Assembly: GCF_023343835.1 (NCBI RefSeq)
Contig: NC_064439.1
Span: 35,286,508-35,350,507 of the forward strand
Direction of reading: 5' to 3'
Source: Lagopus muta
Lineage: Eukaryota; Chordata; Aves; Galliformes; Phasianidae
DNA length: 64,000 bases
The notes under the pieces were generated by a model. The model saw nothing but the letters and a program-made list of their open reading frames with translations, was not told the origin of the DNA and did not search any database. Of the stretch, positions 1 through 12,400 are shown one piece after another; positions within the stretch are counted from its first letter, which is position 1; each line of letters begins with the position of its first letter. The translations under genes and the position numbers were made by a program.

Positions 1-2597
1 ACACAACCTTTCCCATGATGTAGCTAATCATTACAATTTTACATGATTTTAACAAATCCAAAATATATTTTATGGTTATCACATTAGTATGAGAATGTAA
101 GTAAAAATGTATAAATAAGTGACTTTAATGTTATGCTTTTTGCAGCAGATCTCATACTGCCTTGGGTAGGTGCAAAAGCTATAATAATGTACTTACAAGA
201 CAATCATAATTGAAGCTGGAAACATATCAAAATAGGAGATGACAGTGACTTGCTTCAAAGAAGTCAAGAGTATTTGTTTTAGTCTAATCAGAGTATTTGC
301 TAAATGCTGTTTTATTTTAAAGTTATTTGAATTTCAAATGCAGCAATGTAAAATGCAAAGGATGTGCCAAGAATGAGCGTATGTGTTGAAATTCAAAGTT
401 GGAGTACAAGTGAAGGGTACTTTCTGTGGAAAAGTGAATTTTCTAATATATTTTTAGCTCTAACATTCCTTAGGAATTTCTATGAAGGTGATAACTCATA
501 ATAGAAAGTTGAAAGTACTAACAATCTTGTGAATTCCCTTGATAGATATAACATATTTCATTATTAAAAAAAAAAAAAAAGAGGAAGAGGACTTTTTTGG
601 GTGGGTTTACTTGCCCTATTTAATAACCTTAATTGGAGTCACTCTATCACTAAGAGGAAACAGTGAAGTATAGTGTCAAATAGCTGTATTAATCTGTTTT
701 TCATGTTGCACTATGGTGACATCTCTTGCTTTCAAAATAAATTGTTTTTAAAGAGCCCTTACCTTTTTCTTTGCAAACCAATAAAGTGGAAGGTAACCTA
801 ATGCAGTTTGAACTTCCAGCAAATGCAAATAAAATTATGGCTATGGCAACATTTTGCAGCAAGTACTCTTTATATTAACTATAAATAAATGGGGTGAGAG
901 TTGGGGGATGTACAGAATTCTAAGTAGAAGATATATTTTTGTCATAAATGCTGGAGGTAGCACAACATTTAATGATACAGAAATGGTGAATTATAGTCCT
1001 CTTTGCAGGACTACAGCACAGCTTCAAAAATAATTCTTTTTAACATCGCAATGCAAACTGCATCTTTAAAAGAAATGTGAAAAAATGAATCTTCAAATTC
1101 TGTTGGGGTTTTGATAATTTATTATATAAACAGTAATTCTTACTTGTCTCTACTTTAATGAAGTACACGCAATAAATCTGACAAAAAGTACATACTTAGT
1201 ACCTGAGTACTTGGTCTGTAAGGTTCCTAGTCCATGTGAGTATTCTTTGGGTGAAATAGGTGAAATTTAGACTTAGCATTGCATCAAAACAAGGTCTGTG
1301 CAGCACTGAGCTTAGAATAGCCTTTTGCACAACATGGGTTCATTTCTAAGGACCATATGTAAATGTGGTCTTCCAAAAATGTAAGAAAAGTTAAAACTGA
1401 GAACGCAGGAAGGAATGGTTGTAATCTACAACTGCTTGTGAATTAACTGCTTTAGAGCTTGTTCAAGGCTTCCTGTTATTAAAAAATAAAAACATAAAAA
1501 AAAAAAAAAAAAGCTCATTTCCAGTATCTGTGATCTCAAGCAACAGTGCTGGGAAGATGTTTGGTTTTTGGTTGTGTTTTTTTTTTTTTGTTTGTTTGTT
1601 TTTTTTTTGCTGATGCTGTGTATCTTCGTACTGTCTTTGCAGCTTAGTGTCATGAGAACTCTTGGGTTCTGTTAACTGAGTTAATCTTTTGGATGTGTGA
1701 GTTAACCTTTTGGATGTGCTGGTTTTGTTATTGCTGCCTGTTCCTGTAGTTGAATTTCATTCCTTTTTTGGAAAGTCGTTCTTGAAAACGTTGGCCAGCT
1801 TATAATTCTGGAATCAAAGTATGCAGCCAGAAAGTAGAGCAGGAATGGTGGATGGGTCCTGATAAAGTGAACAAGACAGCCTCATGGAAGTCCTCTGAAG
1901 TAGAACTTACCTTTCTCTCTGTCAGAAAATTACTCCAAGGAGTTGCTACAAAGAAGGGTAGTGTTTGTCACCTGCATTTTTCCATGTCTGATTGAGAATT
2001 ATCTTCGAGCTACAAGGGTGACAAAAGTTAGATCTTCGAGCTACAAGGGTGACAAAAGTTAGCACAGTAAATTGATGTATAAGAACTGGACGTATGTATC
2101 TTTGAGGGAGGGAAGGGAAAGAAAAGGAGGGGTTTAATCTTGTGCTGAGGGCCATTTCTTAAGTTATATGCAGTGTTTACTCTGGGTAGTTATCTGGGCA
2201 GTAGACTGACCCATTTCTGTCTGTTGTGTTCTTTCATTGTTGCTGTATACTTTCAATGTTATTAATATTACCTTCAACGTTCTTATCTTAGATTTTTCTG
2301 TGTAGATGAATTCCTGCAAGAGCTGTCACTTTGTGACACAGCGCAGCATGCCTAGGCAGATACTTTTTGCTGCTCAAGATACTAATGCATTTTGCTCTTA
2401 AATCTTAGCTATGATAGTTAATCATTAAGAAGTTAAGTGTCTTCTATTACCAACACACTGAATTGAATCAGACTTTATAATGATTATATTGATATGTTTA
2501 TAGAGTGTAAACTTAATGAAGTGCTGCCTGTTTGTGTACTCAGATGATCTAATCTCACTACAACATTTAACCTCTTATTTTTTTGTCGATTTTATAG
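1..2597 (+). other. RAB5A: RAB5A last intron (partial)
   Basis: AT-rich non-coding DNA ending in a splice acceptor (AG at 2596-2597). No open frame in it resembles an earlier RAB5A exon, so the preceding exon must lie left of the window. It holds A- and T-homopolymers (about 566-580, 1497-1512, 1577-1609) and a 31-bp tandem duplication at 2001-2062, and nothing else I can support. Confidence 0.8.
2001..2062. repeat. 31-bp perfect tandem duplication
   Basis: The 31 bases at 2001-2031, beginning atcttcgagc and ending aaaagttag, are repeated exactly at 2032-2062. Two identical copies in otherwise unique intron sequence suggest a recent local duplication. Confidence 0.95.
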
Positions 2598-2713
2598 CAA
2601 AAAAATTGCCAAAGAATGAACCACAGAATACAGGAGCTAACTCTGCCAGAGGAAGAGGAGTAGACCTTACTGAACCCACACAACCACCCAAGAGTCAATG
2701 TTGCAGTAACTAA
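2598..2713 (+). CDS. RAB5A: RAB5A final coding exon (C-terminal tail)
   Basis: This exon encodes the C-terminal hypervariable tail of RAB5A, the small GTPase that drives early-endosome fusion and endocytic traffic. It starts in a split codon after the acceptor at 2596-2597 and reads [10 protein letters not shown], then [19 protein letters not shown], ending QCCSN and a TAA stop at 2711-2713. The tail is nearly identical to human RAB5A as I recall it. The adjacent cysteines in CCSN are the double geranylgeranylation signal that anchors Rab5 to endosome membranes. Only about 38 residues are in the window; the GTPase fold is encoded to the left. RAB5B and RAB5C have different tails, so the paralogue assignment is firm. 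Confidence 0.96.
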
Positions 2714-3754
2714 AACATCAATTGCTTTAAACTGTTCTGAATATTCTTCTGCTTCCTAACTGTTAATAACCATGGAATTGGAGTGCTTAACCTGGCCCAG
2801 TACAGCTTCCAAACAGCGAAGAGACTTACCATAATAGTCAAGTTTATGATACAGGATTTCCTTTTGACCTAAAATTTTAACATGCATGTATCCACTGCTG
2901 TCTGTAATGTTTCAGCATAGAGGAGTGATGGAAGCGGAGTAAACTTCCTTCAGTTAAAAGGTTTTAAAAATCGCTTTCCATTAGGGATATAGAAGACCTA
3001 CTTTCCATGGACCTAATTGGCCAGTTCTGTTGCTTCAATACTGATTACTGTTACGATGAATAGAATTTGAACTTCTCATAATTCTGAATTATGCTTTAAA
3101 AGAGTTTTAGAAACAGGGTCTAAAAATTAAACTCATTCACAGTATTGACGCAACCAGTTGTTTCTGCAGGTATCTACTGTTTAGTTATACATTCCATAGT
3201 TTAATAATTTAATCCCAAATACTACTTGCATTAACAATTTAAAGAACCCTGTGCTTGCAGGAAAGTGGATTTTTAGTTGGTACACTGTATGTAAATTATA
3301 TCAACCCAATTAGTTGTCTAAAGAGAATAGGATAAATCAAGTTTAACTTCATTTCTAATCTGTTCAGAAGGTACAAACCAGTACATTCTTCTTTACAATA
3401 TAGGATATTTTTTCTTTACAAACTGTAAGAGCTCTTCAAGTAAAACCACAACAAACTTGGTGTCTGTGACTTTTTTCTTGGTTTTGATCATTGCTGGCCA
3501 TTACAGTTTGTTTTTCTCCTGAGGAAAAAAAAAAAAATAGCGCACTAACTATTATGGACATTCAACTTGATTTTAAATTTGGATATTAATGTACTGTAAA
3601 TAGGTACTCTGCATTGTAGTCTACATTTGTTTGATACTTTCTGTAATATTTAAGAGTTGCTTGAAGGTATACAGAATGTACAGTTACTTAAAGCTAACTT
3701 TTTTCCTCTCTAATCAAAGGGGGTTCTAAGTTCTTCCTTTATGGCTAGGACAGT

Positions 3755-3760
3755 AATAAA
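3755..3760 (+). terminator. RAB5A: Proximal poly(A) signal of RAB5A
   Basis: AATAAA about 1.04 kb after the stop codon, followed by T/G-containing sequence. Candidate for the shorter transcript. Confidence 0.5.
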
Positions 3761-4049
3761 TAACGCTCCTGTATCTGTAACATAAGTACTGCTGTCTGTC
3801 AATAATGAACTTTGCAACTTTGTTTTCCAAAGTACATTTTATTTTGACCTGTCCAGTATATTGCACTAATTCTTAGTTATTTTCATTATATGAAATCTAC
3901 CAAGTGTGTCAGAAGAGATGAATTAGTCTATTTAAATGTTGAACTGATAGCAGAAACTTGTGCAGATTTTTAATTTGCAGTAATCTGGGTTTAGCAAGGC
4001 AAATGACAGTTCACCAGTGTTTAGTTTTATATTGAGGTGCTCAGGTTTG

Positions 4050-4055
4050 AATAAA
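4050..4055 (+). terminator. RAB5A: Distal poly(A) signal of RAB5A
   Basis: AATAAA followed about 10 bases later by an A-run. It lies only about 200 bases before the convergent PP2D1 stop codon, so it is a natural end for the RAB5A transcript. Confidence 0.5.
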
Positions 4056-4109
4056 GTGGTTAAAAAAAAAATCTGTGCTTACTGTTTCTTACTGCGAGTT
4101 TCAGAGGTA

Positions 4110-4115
4110 TTTATT
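4110..4115 (-). terminator. PP2D1: Candidate poly(A) signal of PP2D1
   Basis: TTTATT on the + strand reads AATAAA on the minus strand, 144 bases after the PP2D1 stop. A second minus-strand AATAAA is at 3838-3843; using it would overlap the RAB5A 3' UTR. Confidence 0.45.
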
Positions 4116-4258
4116 TCATTTGAACAGTTTGAGAGCACGTCTGATTTGCTATATGGGTCAGCATTTAAGGTGATTGCAAGTAACTTCATGACACAGCTAA
4201 ATATAAGCTTGTGCTGTGTGGAACTCCATTTGTCATATGATACCTCTTAAATGTTTAG

Positions 4259-5493
4259 TTAGTTGGGTAACTTATCACATCCGTTTAGAAGTACAATCAA
4301 AATAGTAATATTATCTCTTGAACCTGCATGTAATGCAGCCTTTACCAATTGTTCACTGATGTAGCTTGCTGCGTTGTCATAGAGTGCCTTGGAAGTGACC
4401 CCACCTTTTCCTGCAATTTGTGATTCACAACTGGCCAGGTATGTTTTTATGTCTTCTTCAAAATGTGTAGGTGTCTTACAATCCACTGGCAATGGAGCCT
4501 TCAGCAGTTGGTGGCCAGTATAACCTACAGGCTTGGCATGTGATATCTTAGAATTTGTTTTTTCAGCCAGTTGTAGATCTGAGTCATAAATAGAGAGAGA
4601 TGCTTTTGTACAATTTTGAGTCTGTTTCATGTCTTCAGACCTTACTGTCAGTTTATTTGGCAGCTGTTTGTGGATGTAACTTGGACTAGTTGCATGGATA
4701 ATGTCTGTTTCTTCTGGTGCTGTGGTTTGTGAATGTGACTGAGAACTGTTACGTAGATAAACTTTTCTGTCCTCTGACTGCTTCATTTCTTCAGAGCTGA
4801 CTTGTGTGCTAGAATCAGACTGTTTTATCCCTCTTTTCTCTGGACCTATCTCATCATTACTAAAAAGTGTCAGTTCTGGATCAGCTTGATTTTTGTGGTC
4901 ATCAGTTTCCTTAGGAACATCTCCATTTTCACTTTGCAAATAGCTCATCCTAGAACATCTTGGCTTTCCGTGTGTAGTGCTGCTTTTTGAGTCAGGGAGA
5001 AAAATCTCCATACTGGAGTCCTGCATCTCTGTTCCAACTTGCTGATAATTTGTAGCCTTTGAGTCGGTTAACTCTTCTTCAGAGCGGGGTAACAAATACA
5101 GGCAGTTATACAGAGAAGCCCCGTTTTGTTGAATGCGTTCATACATTCTCAGATAATGAGTGAATGTTGTTAGTGTTAGCGCACACACTTCCTTGTAATC
5201 CAGAACCTCCCAAAGCCCGTTAGAAGCTAAAATAAGAAATTGACAGGAATCGTCAATTGGGACAGAGATGCTATGAGGTACAGGAATCACAGATCCTTTA
5301 AGTGCGGGATCTCCGTGATATCCAAGACCTCTTGTAGTTCTAAGGTGACCCTCTACTAATCCATCTGGTTCATTAGGGCTGATGTTTCCACCATTCTGAA
5401 GTATGCGTTTTTTCTCCCTTACATTAGAAGTGCTGTGCTCTTCTGAGAGGCGATAACTCTTGCCGTTTTTACACAAAACAGCGTGTACATTAC
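4259..5493 (-). CDS. PP2D1: PP2D1 final coding exon
   Basis: Starts after a minus-strand acceptor (AG at 5495-5494) with the last two bases of the split Gly336 codon, reads NVHAVLCKNGKSY, and stops at TAA (complement of 4259-4261). It carries the C-terminal half of the PP2C domain plus the long low-complexity insert, and ends AGSRDNITILIVLL then NGCDKLPN. The RDN Asp (about 729), the C-terminal metal ligand of PPM enzymes, is kept. Confidence 0.93.
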
Positions 5494-8400
5494 CTAAAAG
5501 TAAAATTAATATCTTGTAACTGTAGCCCACTGATTATTTTCTTCTTACATTGCTGTAATATCAGTGATTAGGGTTCTGCTGAAGACTGGGGCAGAAAAAA
5601 AAAATCATAGTTCAATTTTTACTATTGTAGGCAGCAATGTGTCTATAAATTAATCCAGTTCTGTTTTACAGCAAGATTTTGTAGATTTTTTTCTCCTCCC
5701 ACTACTCAGAAGACTGCTCTAAAGTCTTGTTTTTCTGACTGACTGCAGCTTAACTTTTGTGAGGAATCTGTGACATTTCAAATTGGCCTAACATCTGGCA
5801 GTCTGATAGAAATGTTACAATTGAAGCTCTTAATTGAATACAGAAGGATGGTGCCAAGTACTCTACTTCTCATGTACTTCTCTAGGAGAGAGTGTGCTCT
5901 CAAAACATTGTGGCTGAATTAACCTGTCAGAAAGCAAGTTCAGACTTCTTAAAGCACTATAAAATAGCTAGTAGCTAAATAATAATTTGGACGTTATTTA
6001 GGATTTACAATTCATTAGCATTATGCCTTAAGCCTATTCTTTGGGTGAGGAACTCGAGGGAGTAGGACTCTTTGCAGTAGTCTTAGACTAGTTTATTTCC
6101 TTTAGTAGAAATAAGAACTTTCTTTCACTTAATTATATTGAAATCCAGATGGTGAGAGTGGAGAAAGTATTAAAAATCACAACATTCCAGGTGATCAGCC
6201 TTGTCAGACTTGAATGCAGGGTATAAAGGAAAGCATTTCTGAAACAAGGTGAGCAGTGTTTGAGATACCCTGTGGCTATACTGAGAGGAGGTAATTTTTG
6301 TGTTTAGGAGAGTCTTTGCTCTTTTGGTGTAAGGACAAAAAGTGATATGCTAAAGACAAATTGAGTGGGATTGTAGCTTTCCAGATACTGTGTTGTCCAC
6401 AGTGCATTCTTTTGCATTTTGCATTTTCTGACTAGAGGAAGGCATGAAAACTGTTTATAGGCAATGCTTATACAGTTGTATTTGTTGGTAAGTACTGGCA
6501 TTGTCTACCCTAGGGGATAGTTCCAAGTGTAATTCCCTCTGAAGGTGGATTTCTCTAGGTGATTCGTAATATCAAACTGACAAATACAGATGTTTACAGA
6601 ATGTAAACACCTTAAGTTATTTGCTTCTTGCTCCTTCCTCTGTAGTCTGATTTCTGCAGAAAACTAGCTGGATGCCTAAAACTTGTTTGATTCCTCAGAG
6701 TAAGACCCCAACTGAAAGCCTAACCAAGAGCGTAATGTAACCCATGTGTAAAAGTTTCTCTGCTAGAGAGTGAAATATAGATTGCTTTTGGGTGCAGGTT
6801 TGTCTGCAATCTAGAGACAGAGCGGATGAACCAACAAAAACCAGGTGACCTATTACTGTGAGACGAAATACAGCAAGCAGTGCTGCTGTCTTCTGCTCTG
6901 CCTATAAGAATGCAATTCTGGGAAAAAAAATTGTTGTGAAAATCTTTTTTTTGGTGGGGGAAATTAATGTAGTAGGTTAAGTAAATGTATATTTAGAGGT
7001 TGTTCAAGTGCAAGGACTTAAGTTGTAAAAGGCTTGAAGTATCTCTGATCAACTTGATTTACAGAGCTTGAGCTTATAGTATCTGTAATTGAAGCCACCA
7101 TAAAACTGGTGCTAAGCTACCAGTGTTGATAATAGTAATTGTTAAGTTCTGGTGGCTGGAAAAATGCTTGTTGAAGATAAAGCATGGATATAGTAACAAG
7201 TGTTGGCAGAATAGTGAGGAAAGGTGGGTAGAGCACAGTAACATCTTTCAGTGTCATTGCACGTTCAGGTTGGTTTATAGAATCCTCAGATTTGCAGAGA
7301 ATTGCATATTACTATAATTTCTTAATCTTGGATGAGTTGGATACAGATGTGGAATATAATATTTTTGCCTCCTAAAGAAATGAAGTATCTAAAAAGATTA
7401 TCCTTTTCCTTCTTATTTCTGACCTTGATTAATTGCTATCAAATTTCACAGGGAGAAATATGAAGAGGTCACAGAAGCTTTCTGAAAACACTCATTTGAG
7501 GAGGAGAAAGTACCCCTGCTGATAGAAAATTAGTGTTAGCATGCTTCATGATAATGCTTCTTGAGAATGAGATGAAGGCATTAGTGCTGGGGACATAAAT
7601 CAAGCAGAGACTGGAATGTACTTGAGACTGCAGACAGGATTTCATTTGAAACTGTTCATCAAGTAGCTTTAAAAACCAAAAACCAAACAAAAAAAAAAAC
7701 AAAAAACCTCTGCTTGTGTATTTGTGGGAAAGCATTCTGTGTCATATGTATACAAGAACTTAACTGATAACAAGTTTCCCAGTGGGTAGATGTAATGAAG
7801 AATTCTAAAGGACTGCATGAGCTTTAGTTTGCATGAGCCTGCAGCAAATCTGGGAGGAGAGGCATTAGGAATATAACAACGTTTCTCATTGTGATTGATA
7901 ATTTTCCACTTTATGGAAAGGTGACCTCCATAAGGAAGAAGGACTGAATAGATTTGACAATAGTAAATCACCGATTTCTGAAATGGACAGTTCAGATAAT
8001 CCCTACAGATCGCATTTTCCAGTAGCAATATGAGGTGGCATTCAATGAAACAAATGACTAAGAGAAGAAAATACCTTTAAATGCATTTCTTGGACACTAG
8101 GGATTTATCAGATCTAGAATGTTTGTATTTATCCTAAAGTGATTGACACCTTAAGCTTCCTCTTGGTTTTAAATAGTACTTTTACGTGGGTCACATGAAC
8201 AGAATGCTGTCCAGCCGTGTGTCTCACGTTAGTAAACTTAGGGCCTTAATTCAAATATATTGAGGGTTCTCATCCAATAATCCTGATACTGTTGCCTGAT
8301 GCTGTTGTCAATTACAGAGATATTTACTGTGTTTCCTTCACATCGACAAGTTAAAGCAATTGCAGCTTTTTATCTCCAAATATTTACTGCCAGCAAACCT

Positions 8401-9464
8401 CAAAATTATTTTTCTTACTGGGCAGAGAGGAAAAAAATCCAGTGTGAAATGTACATACCTATGTTAGCAATGTGCAGGAGCCCAGCAACATCCTCAGTTG
8501 TCCTAGTTAATGAACTTTGCAAACTGTTTTCAAAATGTTCAGTGTCATCCGTATTTTCACTGGGGAGTCTTTCCATCAAACAGGTTACAGCTGAACAGCC
8601 ACTCCATCGAACTCTGGAAACCTCATTCCTTCCTAGCTGTAAAAGTCTGTCCATTCTCCAGAAGGCCTTGGTGTATGCTCTGTGAATCCATTCGTAAGTA
8701 TTTGTCTTATGGGTCTTGTTCTCCTGTCTGTCAGAGAAAATCCTCTCTTTTTCCCTGTAGTCTTCCGTGATTACAGTGGCAAGAGAGTCTAGAATTTGCC
8801 TTTCCTCCTTGGTCATTTTGTAGGAGGGATCTGTTTGAGCAAGCTGGTCAAGAAATAAAAGTGGAAGCTCTGCTGCAACTGTTTCTGCAGCTGTCATGCC
8901 ATGGTGCCCATCAATTAGTCCCAGAAAACACGTATCTGACCTACTTCCATAGTTGTCCACTACAAAAAATCTGTCTTCCATGTCTCTCTGCCATATGGAA
9001 TTTTTATCTTCACTAATTGATAATGCTTTTATTGATGAATTCTTTACTTCCTTGAGAGTGTTAACACTGTTTGTATTGTCATGATCACAACACAATATAG
9101 GAGCGTGACCATCCATAAGAAATTCAAATGAAGTATTGATCTCCTGCCGATGTCTTTCAGAATTCTTAGGAAGCTCGGTCACTTTTGAAATTAGCTTCTG
9201 TCGCTGAGCTAAAAGTGTTTTAGCATCCACCCTTGTTTGTGAGCTGTCACAGCCCAACAAAGTTAGAGCTTTGTGGGTTTTTTTGTGATGAAAAAAACGG
9301 TGTGGATATATTGCTTGTTGACATGCTGAGCAGAGAATTGAAATGCCTGTGGCACCTGCATTCTCAGATGCTATCATGATCTTCTCCAGATGATCTTCCT
9401 CATCTCTGCAGAGTTCATCATTGGGTGGTCTTGCTTTGTCCTGTGATTTTTCCTCCCATGTCAT
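4259..9464 (-). CDS. PP2D1: PP2D1, PP2C-like domain protein (whole CDS, two coding exons)
   Basis: Coding sequence is the complement of 8459-9464 joined to 5493-4259, 2241 nt, 746 residues. A split Gly codon spans the junction and both splice sites are GT-AG. The protein has a PP2C (PPM) fold: MEDRF at 162-166, the metal-binding DGHHG at 185-189, RWSGCSAVTCL near 286-296, ASNGLWEVL near 425-433 and AGSRDNIT near 725-732. Active PP2C enzymes have Asp in the SDGLWD motif; here Asn427 replaces it, so weak or absent phosphatase activity is inferred. A CSAC...HHKKTH segment at 45-64 looks like a small zinc-binding motif. Residues about 440-690 are a Ser/Thr/Gln/Glu-rich insert. The start ATG lies one base inside an exon (acceptor AG just upstream), so a non-coding 5' exon is expected further right. 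The human protein is about 630 residues as I recall; its function is poorly known. Confidence 0.93.
5494..8458 (-). other. PP2D1: PP2D1 intron
   Basis: 2965-bp GT-AG intron. AT-rich, with short A-runs (about 7690-7706). No additional exon, repeat family or RNA gene was recognised; open frames in it are short and unlike known proteins. Confidence 0.85.
8459..9464 (-). CDS. PP2D1: PP2D1 first coding exon
   Basis: Begins with ATG (MTWEEKSQDK) and ends with ...LLHIANI plus one base of a Gly codon before the donor GTATG (complement of 8458 downward). Encodes residues 1-335: an acidic N-terminus, a Cys/His motif at 45-64, and the N-terminal half of the PP2C fold including DGHHG. The next minus-strand ATGs are well inside conserved sequence, which supports this start. 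The acceptor CTCCTTTATAG directly upstream shows that the transcript starts in an earlier exon that I could not locate. Confidence 0.92.
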
Positions 9465-9465
9465 T

Positions 9466-12400
9466 CTATAAAGGAGTTCAATGTGCTATGAATTTTCACT
9501 TCAGTGTTAGATAAATACTACATCACTGTGCAATGTGTGACCTGTGTTTATAAATGAAATGATGTAAAAGGTGTAAAAACTGTTAAAACTTAGTAACACA
9601 GCTAATTCAAGAACTGAAAAATTTGGACATAGAAAGTGCATTATGCAGTTTGTTACCTTACACCTCCTAAGGTCTCAGTCAGTTTTCTGTTTCCTCACTG
9701 TGACTTGAAGCATAGCTCTGTGCCTTCATGCTGTTACTACTGCAGGTGCGAAGTGGTTTCTTATCAGGTTTTCTGTACCTAATCCTCACTTTCCAGACAT
9801 GATAGTGGAGTGGGTGCATATTAAAAATTGAGAGTTAAAGGTGAAAAAATGCCTGCCAGTTTTGTGCGGGCCATTAGCATTGATATCTCTTCAATCAAAT
9901 CTCATTTAATCAAATCAAATTTAGTCAATGCATTAGGAGTAACTGGAAAAATAATATAAAATTGGGGTATAGACACACAAGATACATAATATTTACATTT
10001 ACATACATAACATTTACATGGATTATATTCTGTTGGGGTTTTCTGCTTACAAGAGTCAGACTTAGCAATGTGAATGTTCTTTTAATGTAGAATGGACTTT
10101 GAAAGTGTCAGTTTCTGAATTAATAAAGTATAGGGAAGAGCAAAATATTACCAAGCAGTGTTTGAGCTTTTAGATCTCTGGGAAACATACTGTCTCTAGT
10201 ATCTTGTCAGCTTCCTATGGTGCATACCCTCTTCTTCGGCTGCATTGAAGTTCAGCAACTTCATCCTGCTTCAAGTTTTTCAGAGCTCCATATTTAAACT
10301 TGATACAGCCACACTTAGTAGTTATTTGGCAACTGTTACCTCTTCCAGGACTTTAGCTGGGAAGGATGCTTTTTTCTTTCTCACTCCTTCTGTTCATCAT
10401 CTCTGAGTTGTAAGAATTTTAAAGAATCAAGTGCCTATGAGCAGCTGAGGCAGATCAATCATAAACTTTAAGAAGGAAAATTTACTCTATAGGGAGTGAT
10501 AAATGCTAAGGTATTAGCAGAGCTATTAAACCCTTTTCACACAGTTGTATTGTTGTCCTTACAGAGGTGAGCCTGCATGTGGCTACAGCTCTCAATCTAC
10601 TGTGGGACCATTTCATGGTAAGTCCATCTGTCTATTGGAATTGAGCATCAGGGTGCTTCAGAAATGCTACACCACTTTAGTGGGCAGAATAAGGAGGTAC
10701 ACATTCAAAATGCCAGCAGAAGACAGTCTCACACAGACCTCTCTCTTTATTCTGCATAGTCTGAATTTGAGCCTGGGAAGTTGTACAGGCCTTGTCACTG
10801 CTGTCCTGGTAGTGATGCATTCATGTCCAAGAAAGGTTAGGGCTAATATACACAGAAAATCTGGTGAACTGCTTTCTGTCAGCCTATTAAATATGCCACA
10901 TGTAAAATGAATTCATATATAAAAGCTTATTGGATCAGAGACAAGAAGTTGAAAATTTTCAATAAAATGTTGGTTTGGCTTCAGGAAGCTTAGTTGTTAA
11001 CACTCACACTGTTTATATTGCTGTAGGTGGGTGTGAGTGCTAACAAATTGCTATTTCAGAGAACCAGAACGGTCCTGGTTGATGACAGTATGAATAATCA
11101 GAATAATATCTATAATAATTCACATAGAATAACAGAATATGCCGCAGTTCTTCAGTTGCAATCATTTGCTCAAATTATTAAATGATCAGCTACCTTGTTA
11201 GATTTTTATAGAGTATATTTATATTGTTTATGCATGCTATATATACTTTACAGTCTACAAACCTGATAACAATAAAGAAAGGGAAAAATTCACTTTGATC
11301 TTTTGTGAGGGGAAAAAAGACTCGCTTATATTTTCTTCTCTCCTTGCTTTTTCCTCACCAGGAACAGATGCAGACTTGCAAATATTTTGCTATAGGTTTA
11401 AAGGGGATAGCAGTAAGATATTGTCATTACAACATTGGAAGCTTAAGCTCTAGTAGCCTCAGAGAGGGAAAGAGAAAACACAGCTTCCTAGCTCACTGCA
11501 ATTTCCCTGTACCCATTTAGGGGGCCCAAGCCTGGCAGTGTTTAAATGTTCTGAACTAAAAATAGGAGAGCAGAGGAGAAGGAAAAAAAATAGAAGAATG
11601 GGCAGGGAAGCGTATTTTGAGATTGCTTGTTTTCAAGGGTAAATATTTTCTTTACTACTTGTGTTTCAGCTAAAAGCCTCTTGATCAGCTCTAAGTCTGG
11701 CTCCTACAGAGGTAAGCTGTCCTGCTGCTCTGCCTGCCTGTCCACTGCCATATGCAAGAGAGTGGCCGAACAGGCAGAGCGCGCAGCTGGGGCCATGGGC
11801 TTGTGTGACAGAGAGCACCATCATCTCAGTAACCCTATCTCTGGCAGCATCCTGTAGCTCTAGCACTTCTAGCTGCTTGCTGTTCACATAGCAAGAAGAC
11901 TTCTTTTCCTCCAGTTTTGCTCTGCAAAGTGTTTTGTTTCTTTTTTTTTTTTTTTTTTTTTAGGTAGTGAAGATGTCACTCATGGAGATTTAATGATCCA
12001 GGATCTGATTTGTGTCCAGAGGAATCCCACATGTCCTCATCTCCTTCTGACTTGTCATTCCTGTCTTCACCCAGAGCATGCTTCTTCCTGTCTTACCTTT
12101 GTCACATTCAGCAATTAACTTAGTATCTAGTTGAAAACTCCTTCCTTCATGAACTCTGTATTACTGTTAGTACTAGCTATATGTTAGTGGCCATAGAAAA
12201 CTCATGGATGCTGAGAGCTGTGCCAGGAAGGTGCCTACCTGCTTGAGGGTGACTGGAGGAGGCAAAGAAGATGTGCATGGAGGTCAGTGTTTCACTGAGC
12301 TTGTAAGGATATTACCAGCTAATATGTATAAACAGGCTGCACTGCTGCCAGATCTCCCTGAACAGCTGAGTTTCTCATACCTGCATACTGAAACTGTGAC

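Larger units (their letters stand above)
2714..4075 (+). other. RAB5A: RAB5A 3' UTR
   Basis: AT-rich non-coding sequence after the RAB5A stop. Canonical AATAAA hexamers lie at 3755-3760 and 4050-4055. The second would give a 3' UTR of about 1.35 kb ending just before the PP2D1 stop codon on the other strand. The exact end is inferred from the hexamers. Confidence 0.7.

Noticed and set aside
8299-8770. Plus-strand frames antisense to PP2D1
   Set aside because: Shadows of the PP2D1 exon, which has clear family motifs on the minus strand.
10545-10910. 121-codon open frame on the + strand
   Set aside because: Composition is unlike a conserved protein and no motif was recognised.
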